Source: Mikania micrantha
Taxonomy: Eukaryota > Streptophyta > Magnoliopsida > Asterales > Asteraceae
Direction of reading: 5' to 3'
NCBI GenBank assembly: GCA_009363875.1
Contig: CM018692.1
Location: forward strand, 2,306,501-2,370,500
DNA: 64,000 nt
The translations under genes and the position numbers were made by a program. Position 1 is the stretch's first letter. The number at the start of each line of letters is the position of its first letter. Below, in pieces: positions 35,119-44,600 of the stretch. The notes beneath the pieces are model-generated. The model ran no database searches, was not told the origin of the DNA, and worked only from the letters and a program-made list of their open reading frames with translations.

Positions 35119-36938
35119 GTTATGGGTAATAGAACATGTTGTTTTGATCTTGTAATCATGTTTTAAAAACCCAAACCTATGACTCTTATATAAAGAATCA
35201 ATAGGTGAGAATTTGGGTGTTGGGGAAATCATGTGAGTTTGGGTTTACATATGAACATGGTAACATTGATTTTAAGTAATGCTATGTTGATGTTTTGCAT
35301 GCAAGTTTTAGTCAAAACTCAACAAATATGTTAAATTTATGAGTTTGATTATAGAAATGGGTTATGGCTAAGTTGAAACTAACAAGATAGTGTGTAGGTA
35401 AAAGCTTGCACACATGTTGTTTGTTAAAATGCCAATAATTGACTTTTAAGTCAATATTTGGAAATTGAGTCATTAAATGGGTTAACAGTGATTATCATCA
35501 TGAAATTGATGATTCGATAATAAAATGGTTGAATTGTTGAGCTTATATCAATCTTAGTTAGAATGATAGTTAAGAGTATTGAATTGTTGTAACTAGGTGG
35601 TGATAGTGGAACTTCAAAAGGAAATCAACAGGAAGGAAAAGCACCGATAGTTAATTCGTGATTAGAAGTGCTAAGGTAAGTTATCTAACTTACTAAACAC
35701 CATATATAAGTAGTATTTATAGTCTATTACTTGTATTGGATTGATCATGAATGTATGAGTAATTGATGATATTGTTTGGATTGTATTGTTTGACTATTTA
35801 AAAGTCAAACTGTTAATAGATTGAAATTTTGATTTTTGTGACTAGATTCAACTGAGTTAAATGCAAATTGGTTATGTAAGTCTATGATACAAGTATCTTA
35901 GGATATATATATATCATAGTAGCATGGTTTATATTTGGTTATAAACATATGAATGGTTGGTTGAAATTGAAAACTATGATGGAAGGGCTAGAGAGTAAAC
36001 TTTATAGTTTGAATTGGAAATTATTGATTACTTCACCACTTGAATGTGGAAGTAAACTTTGGCAAGTTATGATGGAAGTACTTGGGAGAAAACATCATAA
36101 CTATATTGAATATCAAGTTTCCACCTAAGTGTGGATAATTGGTTTGTAATTGACTAATTGATTTGAATTGGTTTGAAATCTATAATGAAAGTACCTGAGG
36201 GTGAACATTATAGTAATTATAGATGAAATATATTTGGTTATCATTACTATAACTAAATTTATTGATAGAAGTAGAAGTTGGTAAATGAAACACCTTTTCG
36301 GTGATTTTGACTTGTTTTGAAACCTTTGAATTAAAATTGATTGATTTAGCATCCAATTAGGTTTGGATATGTTATGATTTGAAATTGAGGAGTTGATTTA
36401 GTTTAAAAGGTCCAAAACGCACAAAATGGAGGAAAACCATACACCCAGTGGCGTAGGCTATGCCCTGGGCATAGGCTACAGCAAGGTTCTGTCCCACTGG
36501 GCGTAGGCTACGGCCAGGCCGTAGCCTACGGCCCGGGCAAGCTAGATTTGTCCGTTTTTGACGTTTTAAAAGTGTTTTAAGGCCTAGAACACTTCCGATT
36601 CGAACCCTAACTTATATTTGGATAATCTTACTTAGTTCTTATGAACTAATGGTAAAATTATATGTGGTGTTTGTAGGTCGAAGGTAGATGTGCATAAAAG
36701 CTTATGATCGGGTCGCATATTTTGGAAATATCAAACGTTTTGCAAATTTTGGTTGTTGTGTTGTCATATACATTATGGTATAATGATTTTAGGATGTAAT
36801 TAGTAACTTGTCATGTTCATATTATTTTTGTGAATATTTTTGGCGCTTCCGCATAATCCTTTGATAAAGTTTTTGTGATAAAACTTAATGGGACCTTATT
36901 TTGACGCGTGTAAGCGTGTAAATGTTTTGGGTGTTACA
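35119..36938 (+). mobile_element. LTR F, segment 3
   Basis: It runs from the right TAGAT duplication of C to TGTTACA, followed by AAACC. Two strong palindromes lie at 36453-36529. No gene is seen. Confidence 0.75.
36453..36529. repeat. Two 27-bp palindromes 50 bp apart in LTR F
   Basis: At 36503-36529 the arm GTAGGCTACGGCC is followed, after a single A, by its exact complement. At 36453-36479 the arm GTAGGCTATGCCC is followed, after one T, by its complement with one mismatch. The starts are exactly 50 bp apart. Both are GC-rich islands in an AT-rich LTR. Confidence 0.9.
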
Positions 36939-36943
36939 AAACC

Positions 36944-37490
36944 TCCCAGTGAATGAGTTGTCAGCCGATAGTACTATCATTGATGCCTGTTTGGCCCCAC
37001 ATGGGTTCACTAAATACAGTTCCGAGAGATGAAGACTTTTGATACTGTGATAGAGATACTGACGGCAAAATCACATGAAATACTACAAGAGTCACATGAA
37101 TTCACACAGATAACAGTGATACATATCATATGCTCAGAAACAGATTTAAAGAAATACCCCGATGTTTAGAAAACATTAAAGATAAAAGGGGTTGTACGAA
37201 ACTCATCTGAAGTCTCAAGGTAGTGAAATCACTCGCAAACTGATGATAATAGCTAAATTCTGCATTGGTTTATATTTAATGAGTTATTTATGTTTTAACT
37301 TATTGATTAGATCTTTCTGAACGCACAATGTCAAAGACGTTGCCTTGAAAGTCATCAAACCGATACGAAATGTTTAATTAATTAATTTAATATCATATCA
37401 TACAATGTATGATAATGTAGGAACCTATACTGGTTCAGGTTCCTAATATAAGGTTGATGACACGTTTGATTAATCAGAATAATCTCAGAT
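36944..37490 (-). mobile_element. LTR G, segment 2
   Basis: This lies between the right border of F and the D tandem, whose CAGAT duplication is at 37486-37490. It contains AAACTCATCTGAAG, a degraded version of the donor-like AAACTCACCTGAG of the other LTRs (GT changed to AT on the element strand), which supports LTR identity and minus orientation. Confidence 0.6.
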
Positions 37491-37851
37491 TGTGACACCC
37501 CGTAATTTCCAGGTCAGCAACCTATTTATTTAAATGTTTATTTAAATGCTTATTGTACATGTGGCACTAGAATTAGATTGATTTAGTGTGACACGTGGCA
37601 CGACAGTACGAACACTGACACATGACTAGATAATTCGTAGAATTATCGGCAAACAGCACACACGTGTCAAAACACACGAACGTTGGTGAACGTCTAACAC
37701 ATTGTGTAGCACAGCACTCGAAACTTCACGAAACACTCACACATTGAACTTGGAAGTTCAAGCGAGGCTAAACGAAAGTTCGTAAATGTGAAAACAACAA
37801 CGAACGGATCAACCCAATGAAAATGGGCCTATTGGGCTCACCAGGGGATCT

Positions 37852-37976
37852 GTCGCGCTACGCGACGGTCCACAAGAACACTGTCGCGATACGCGACAAG
37901 TGGGCGGGGGAAATTTGAACTCGGGACTCTCTCGCGCTACGCGAGGGGAACCCTTGAACGTGTCGCGCTACGCGAC
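37852..37976 (+). promoter_or_regulatory. CGCG palindrome tetrad, element D
   Basis: The copies are GTCGCGCTACGCGAC (37852-37866), GTCGCGATACGCGAC (37883-37897), CTCGCGCTACGCGAG (37931-37945) and GTCGCGCTACGCGAC (37962-37976). Spacing is 31, 48 and 31 bp, and the last copy ends 22 bp before the TATA box. Equivalent clusters are at 46633-46757 and 55413-55537; in LTR 3 the fourth copy has one C-to-T change. Confidence 0.75.
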
Positions 37977-37998
37977 GAGACCCAGTTCGCAGAATCTT

Positions 37999-38005
37999 TA
38001 TAAAA
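37999..38005 (+). promoter_or_regulatory. TATA box of element D LTR 1
   Basis: TATAAAA lies in CTTTATAAAACC, with equivalents at about 46780 and 55560. Context and conservation with element A support it as the LTR promoter, with transcription starting about 30 bp downstream. Confidence 0.65.
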
Positions 38006-38635
38006 CCAAGAAAATCATTGCTACTCTACACCCTTCATCATTTTACCCGAACTTGCAAGCCACCATTCGGTCTATCCTCTCCATTTTCACCAGAAAACTC
38101 CATTGGAAGCCATTACCAAGTACCTTGAAGCTCAAGAACTTGGAGGTTGAAGCCAAAGAGTTCATTTAGAAGCTTGGAACTCGCCACTACGACCTTGAAG
38201 CCACACATTCTCACCAACCAGAAGTTTGAGAGGGCAAAGGCTCATCATCTCAGGAGGTTTTGAAGCTTTGAAGGTAGTATTTACATTCCCCATGGCTAGA
38301 ATGTCCATTTCTCACCACTACACACACATGCATGTGGTAAAACCCACATGCAAACACCATGGACACACATGCACGAGTTTAACTTCTGGGTTTGTTGATT
38401 TTAAGATGATTTATGATGATCTAACATGATTAGAATGCATTTTGTGATGATCTATGATGATGGGTATGGATGGAACTCATGATTTGTATGCAAAATGTTG
38501 ATATATTGCCATGCATGTATGATCTATGATTGTTGGGATGAATTTGAGTACTTTTGTATGTTCATAGATGATATTGGGAGCATACTACATGATTTGATTT
38601 AGTTTAGAATGGTTAAAATATGATTTTTGACAATC

Positions 38636-39270
38636 TTTCTATTTATAGAAACTTTTTGTTGGTAAAATGATGCTATGAATGATATGGTAGACATGCATGC
38701 ATATGGAATTGATATTAGGTGTTAGAATGATGATTTGAATACTTGATAATGATTTTTTAGTGATAAAAATGGTCATATGTTATGAGTTACTATTTTTAGT
38801 AACTTTATTAGTTGAAATAATGTTAAGTGATGATTTTGGTTATGTTGGTAAGCCCAAGTGATATTAGATTGACGATTATGATGATTGGTGATATGAAAGA
38901 TGGATTAGAAATGTTAGGATGACTATTTCCATGAAAAATTACAAAGTTACTATTTATAGTAACTTTATTTTTACAAAACCCGACTTAGGAACATTTTGTT
39001 TGATTCGAGCATGCTAAATGATTTACTTTGTTATAACATGATGTTTAGATGCTAAGTTAGATGGTTTCCGATATCACGTATGCTATAAATGGAAGCTTTC
39101 CATTTTAGGAAACTTTTGTGCACTAACATGATGAAAACGACTTATATGAGTTCGTATGATGATGTGCTATGTGTTAACATGATCACGTAGGACTAATAAG
39201 CATGCTAGAACTCTAAAACCAATATGCTTTGTGAACTTTCCAAAAATGGAAACTTACTATAAATAGTAAG
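38636..39270 (+). repeat. Five short inverted repeats about 150 bp apart in the leader of D
   Basis: The centres are near 38643 (TTTCTATTTATAGAAA), 38794 (GTTACTATTTTTAGTAAC), 38954 (GTTACTATTTATAGTAAC), 39104 (TTTCC/GGAAA arms) and 39261 (CTTACTATAAATAGTAAG). The spacings are about 151, 160, 150 and 157. Element A has a comparable series. This may be a worn ancient tandem repeat or a structured leader. Confidence 0.7.
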
Positions 39271-39377
39271 TTGTCCATAGACGCGACTTGCGCGTTTCGC
39301 ACACGACGAGCACTTACACGATTGCTACACGATTCACAACCGTCACACGGATCACCAACGGGTCGTTGACTAGACAC

Positions 39378-39486
39378 GGTCAACTTTGGTCAACTCTGGT
39401 CAAACACGGTCAATGTGGACCAACACAGTCAAACACGGTCAATGTGGACCAACACAGTCAAACACGGTCAATGTGGACCGACACGG
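39378..39486 (+). promoter_or_regulatory. Phased TTGACY cluster and 29-bp tandem repeat
   Basis: GGTCAA (complement TTGACC, W-box core) starts at 39378, 39388, 39398 and 39408, exactly 10 bp apart. Further GGTCAA sites are at 39437 and 39466, and AGTCAA at 39427 and 39456. From 39402 the sequence repeats with period 29 (about three copies). The same cluster is in LTRs 2 and 3. Confidence 0.6.
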
Positions 39487-39649
39487 ACAAACATGAACAA
39501 CCAAGGGTTGTTGGGCACAAACACGGGCACTAACACGAACACTAGCACGGTCACATACACGAACTCACGTACGGTATACGATATAGGTTGCCGGTGACCG
39601 ACGTGCTACTTACTCGAGGAGCTTACGCATATCTTTCTTGATCACTAAG

Positions 39650-40120
39650 GTGAGTTTACGGCCCCTCTTTACTCTTTTCAAACGCTTTTAAATAGGGGGA
39701 GAATACTAGTTGCATCGAGTCAAACATTATTACTATTACAAACATTTTTGTGTATGCTGGTTTATTGGACAAACATTAAGTGTTGAACTCGTAACAAGCC
39801 CTCACAAAGTCTTACCGTTAATGTACGAACAACGTGGTAGATTTGGATGGATCCATTAGGGAATGACTAACCCCACGGGGCACTATGTTGACTGGATGTC
39901 ATAACCCGTGCAAATTCTGACCTAACTTGCTATGTATACGAGACATAGCGGAGGCAAGGACAAACAAGTCTAGTTCGGTAGTGACGCACTGACACTTTGG
40001 GCCTAGGGCTCGGTACTAACATTGATAAACAGCATGACACACTTTTATTACTATATGTATATCAAAACCTGTGAACTCACCAACCATCGTGTTGACACTT
40101 TTTCTAACTGGTATTCTCAG
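39650..40120 (+). other. Putative LTR-internal intron, family D (471 bp)
   Basis: The donor-like site is CTAAG/GTGAGTTT at 39650. The acceptor-like site ends at 40120, with CTAAC, a pyrimidine-rich stretch and TATTCTCAG. The same 471-bp interval occurs at 48429-48899 and 57211-57681. The border words are shared with families A, B and C. No transcript evidence is available here. Confidence 0.5.
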
Positions 40121-40456
40121 GTAACTAGCTGCGCATGGAACAGGATGCACGTTAAGGGAAGAGCTTTAGGAACCGCATGCATTCTGTTGTTTCTTTTGAA
40201 AACAATTTAGTTCTTAATGTTCTAAACAATGTTGTATTAAACTATTTACATTTCCGCTGCATGCTTTCAAACATATTTATTTCCGCTGCTATGATAACTT
40301 TTATTCCGCTGCAAACTATTTTGTTATGTGTGTGTGTCAAACATGGGATTTGTAAACGCATATAGAGGTGTTTTATATGACCTTGAGCTGTGATTCTGGC
40401 CACGTCACACCCACGTGGACTGACACCACGAGTGGGAAATTGGGGGTGTGACAGAC

Positions 40457-40468
40457 TGGTATCAGAGC
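40457..40468 (+). other. Primer-binding site, element D unit 1 (tRNA-iMet)
   Basis: TGGTATCAGAGC begins three bases after the LTR end and pairs with the 3' end of initiator tRNA-Met. Confidence 0.92.
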
Positions 40469-40589
40469 CTTGGTTATAGGGAACTAGGTTTGCATGTAGT
40501 AAACTTAGACTATAGCCATTGTTCAACTTTAGACACTACACGTAGAACTTGCACATTGATACTATTAGTGTTTATATTGAACTGTTACT

Positions 40590-40609
40590 TACTAACTTGA
40601 GACTTACAG
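40590..40609 (+). other. Splice-acceptor-like site directly before ORF0
   Basis: TACTAAC at 40590-40596 is a textbook branch-point word, followed by CTTACAG ending at 40609. The ORF0 ATG starts at 40611. Element A keeps CTTACAG one base before its ORF0 ATG. The same site is at 49369-49388 in unit 2. Confidence 0.5.
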
Positions 40610-40610
40610 G

Positions 40611-41363
40611 ATGGCCAACAATGACGACACCAGCAGGAACCCGGGCAGACGCTCGGCAACCGACGATCTGACGACAGAGAGCCGCCGACGAGTCCACGAC
40701 ATAGTGGTGCAGGTGGACGCCGAGATGGATAGGTGGGCCAGAGACGCGGCACGGGCCCGACATTGGGGATGGCTTCCCACCATAATCCAGGGATGGATCA
40801 TCGGGGAGAGAGTACCTCCATACCGTTTCCCTGGTGATACCACCCCAGGACACCGACTGCCACCACTTGGGGTACCATTGGAGCAGGCCTTCGCGGCCCA
40901 CGTTGCTTGCACCCGACGAGAGATTTGGAGGACTGGAGAGCTGTCAGACGAGGTTCGAGTTCTTCGCGAGAAGAATGATCGACTGGAGAGGCAGAACGAT
41001 AGGCTAGAGGAACGCAACGACAGACTGGAGGCACAGGTGGAGACTCTACGTCTCCAAGTGTCTCAACTGATGACCCAGCACGGACAGATCGTTGACGTCA
41101 TGCAGGAGCATGATGTACGCATCACTGAGAATCGGACAGACATAACCGAGACTCAGGCGATGGTGCAGGCCAGCGATGCCATGCTTAACGCATGGGCTGC
41201 ACAGTTTATTGAGGAACCACCACAGGAGGATGGTCCTGAATTCGAGGCCGAGGACCTCGAAGAAGAGGACTTTGGTGAGGATCCTAATGAGGATCCGGAG
41301 GAGGATGATGATGACGGAGACGCTGCTAGCGATATTTCACACGTCTCTATGGATTCGGATTAG
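40611..41363 (+). CDS. ORF0 of element D unit 1: coiled-coil, acidic-tail protein
   Basis: This is an intact 250-aa frame before gag. Residues 1-40 are basic/polar, and about 50-65 carry GWLPTIIQGWIIGERVP. About 85-100 is AFAAHVACTRREIW, and from 112 a long coiled coil has exact heptads (RLERQND, RLEERND, RLEAQVE) to about 165. The last 45 residues are strongly acidic. The ATG follows a splice-acceptor-like site. Relative to unit 2 it has Arg at 119 (Cys there) and Gly at 222 (Asp there). No known domain is recognised. Conservation with the 244-aa ORF0 of element A argues for a real product, perhaps binding gag or chromatin. Confidence 0.8.
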   Translation: MANNDDTSRNPGRRSATDDLTTESRRRVHDIVVQVDAEMDRWARDAARARHWGWLPTIIQGWIIGERVPPYRFPGDTTPGHRLPPLGVPLEQAFAAHVACTRREIWRTGELSDEVRVLREKNDRLERQNDRLEERNDRLEAQVETLRLQVSQLMTQHGQIVDVMQEHDVRITENRTDITETQAMVQASDAMLNAWAAQFIEEPPQEDGPEFEAEDLEEEDFGEDPNEDPEEDDDDGDAASDISHVSMDSD

Positions 41364-41644
41364 AGGATTGTTGTGTTTTGTACTTTCTTTATTTTGGCCT
41401 AGACGAGCGGGATGTGCTCGAAGAACTTATATTGTATTTCCTTTTAAAATCGTTGTACTTCAAGCTTATTGTTAATGAGAATTATGTTTTGTCTTACTTA
41501 TTGCATTTTGACCATGATTGCTTGATAACATAACATCTGACATGACAACTAACATGACATCTACCCTCACATCTGACATGACATTTGGCTAACACACTAA
41601 CTCATGCTAACTAACATTCTATCCCTTCCGTATAGAAAATCTCT

Positions 41645-44600
41645 ATGGCGGGAAGAGGACCACATGCACGCCCTCCTAGGCGGACTCTGGACGCAGCTGT
41701 CATTAAGATGATGGTTGACCGTCGAGTCAACAAGGTGCTGGCAGAGTACGAGGCAAACCGACTTGCCAGTGAAACCAGTGGCACGAACAACGGTACTAAC
41801 ATTCACCTGATATGACTAACATAGCGTAGTTGGTACACGCTAACACGTAACATTGGTTTCTGACCGACAGGATCGCAAGGCAACAATAGTAAAGGATGTT
41901 CCTTTAAATCCTTCCTGAACTGCCACCCGCTCAAATTCAAGGGGACTGAGGGAGCTGTCGGAATGCTCCGCTGGGTGGAGAAAGTAGAGTCTGTATTCGC
42001 CATGTGCGAATGTGCTGAAGAGAACCGGGTGAAGTTCGCAACTGGTACACTGGAAGGACCAGCCCTCACATGGTGGAATACCCATGTGCAAACCCTGGGG
42101 TTGGACGGTGCCAATTCCATGCCATGGGCTGATTTCACCCGACTACTGCAAGAGGAATACTGTCCTCGTGACGAGATCAGAAAACTAGAGGCTGAGTTCT
42201 GGGTACTGAAGATGGTGGGATCTGAAATCGAGCAGTACTGCACTCGATTTCACGAGCTGTGTAAGCTGTGTCCGGCAATGGTGACGCCGGAATACAAGAA
42301 GATCGAGCAGTTCATCAGTGGGCTGCCTGAACAGATTCAAAGCATGGTGACTGCGTCTGACCTCACAACTATCCAACCTCTGATCAGACTGGCTCACAAA
42401 CTAACTGATCAAGCGGTAGCCCAGGGCAAGCTACCCAAACGAGGCGAACACCTGAAACCTTCAGAAAGCCAGAAGAGGAAGTGGGAACCCAGCCACCACC
42501 AATCTCATCAACCCCAACAACAACAACGATCTGCACCTGCCAGAGCATTCACTGCCACCCAACCCGACGATAAGGGGAAAGGTGTGTACCAAGGAAAATA
42601 CCCACTGTGCAACAAATGTTCTTACCACCACTCTGGTCAATGCGAGCGATACCGATGCTTGCGATGTGGAAGACATGGCCACATGGCCAGAGATTACAGG
42701 TCTAAATTCCCTAACAACAACAACCCCAACAACAACCAGAACAACAACAACAACCATCAAAACACTCTCAAAGGGTGTTATGAATGTGGCAAGCCGGGCC
42801 ACATGAGGAGGGACTGCCCTCAACTAAAGAAGGCCGGAGGAGGAGCGGCCAAGGGTCGAGCGTTTGTGATTGGCTCGGGGGAAGCCAAAGACGATCCTAA
42901 CATCGTAACCGGTACGTTTCTTTTAAATAATGTCTATGCTAGCATATTATTTGATACCGGTGCCGATAGGAGCTTTATATCTAGTGAGTTTAGCAAATTA
43001 CTAGATATTACCCCAACACCACTAGATTATAAGTATACCGTAGAGTTAGCTGACGGCAAACTGATTGAAACACAACACATCTTTCGAGGATGCGTCATGG
43101 TTTTGGCGAATCACGAACTCGAAATCGATTTGATGCCGGTGACTCTCGGAAGCTTTGATGTGGTCGTTGGAATGGATTGGTTATCCGCTAACCAAGCTGA
43201 AATCGTATGCAACGAGAAGATCGTACGGGTGACGTTGCAGAACGGAGAACAGATCTCGATTCAGGGGGAAAGACGGGGAGTACCTCTGAACATCATGTCA
43301 TGCATGAAGGCGAACAAGTACCTACAAAAGGGATACGCTGCCATACTAGCCCTCATCGCAGAGCAACCAAAGAAGGAGAGGAAGATTGAGGACATCGCTG
43401 TAGTCCGCGACTTTCCCGAAGTGTTTCTCGAGGATCTACCTGGATTACCTCCGAAACGACAAGTTGAGTTCCAGATAGATCTTACACCTGGAGCAGCACC
43501 GATTGCCAAAGCTCCATACCGACTAGCACCGACTGAGATGCAGGAACTGTCTAACCAGTTGCAGGAGCTGTTAGACAAGGGATTTATCAGACCGAGCTTC
43601 TCACCTTGGGGAGCACCGGTCTTGTTCGTAAAGAAGAAAGACGGATCATTCCGTATGTGTATCGACTACAGAGAGCTGAACAAAGTGACGATCAAGAATC
43701 GATATCCCTTACCGCGAATAGACGACCTATTTGACCAATTGCAAGGGTCAAGCTACTATTCAAAGATCGATTTAAGATCGGGTTACCATCAATTGAGGAT
43801 ACAAGAAAACGATATTCCTAAGACTGCCTTCCGAACTCGATACGGACACTACGAATTCTTGGTTATGCCCTTTGGACTAACCAACGCACCAGCCGTGTTC
43901 ATGGATCTCATGAATAGAGTGTGCAAACCTTACCTTGACAAATTCGTAATAGTGTTCATTGACGACATTCTGATTTACTCGAAGAATCGGGAAGAACATG
44001 CTGAGCATTTGAGGCTAGTCTTAGAACTATTAAAGAAAGAGCAGTTGTACGCAAAGCTTTCAAAATGCGACTTTTGGATTCGCGAAGTCCAATTCCTTGG
44101 ACACGTGGTTAATGAGCAAGGGATACACGTAGACCCAGCCAAAATCGAAGCAATTAAGAACTGGGAAGCACCCAAGACTCCAACTGAGGTGCGACAATTC
44201 TTAGGTCTGGCCGGGTACTACCGAAGATTCATTGAAGGATTCTCGAAGATTGCTCAATCACTGACCTCCTTGACTCATAAGGATAAGAAGTTCGATTGGG
44301 GAGACAAACAAGAAGCTGCTTTCAACCTGTTGAAACAGAAACTATGCACTGCACCCATCCTATCCCTACCGGAAGGATGTGATGACTTCGTGGTGTATTG
44401 CGACGCTTCGAAACAAGGACTCGGTTGCGTGCTGATGCAACGCGAGAAAGTGATAGCATACGCTTCACGACAACTGAAGGTGCATGAGAAGAACTACACG
44501 ACTCATGACCTTGAGTTGGGAGCCGTAGTATTCGCTTTGAAAATCTGGCGACACTACTTGTACGGCACGAAATGTACAATCTTTACCGATCACAAGAGCC

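Larger units (their letters stand above)
37491..40453 (+). mobile_element. Element D, LTR 1
   Basis: It runs from TGTGACACCCCGTAATTTCC to GGGGGTGTGACA. Modules in order: CACGTG-type G-boxes (37600-37670), palindrome tetrad, TATA box, five short inverted repeats, TTGACY cluster with a 29-bp tandem repeat, donor/acceptor-like pair. The ends form an unusually long imperfect inverted repeat of about 20 bp. Small frames here recur in LTRs 2 and 3 but look incidental. Confidence 0.92.

Noticed and set aside
39288..39597. Frames rich in Asn/Thr in the D LTRs
   Set aside because: They are translations of the 29-bp repeat and recur identically in three LTRs; no coding signal.
40604..41034. Antisense frames within ORF0 of D
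   Set aside because: Shadow frames of a GC-rich coding region; they repeat in unit 2 for the same reason.
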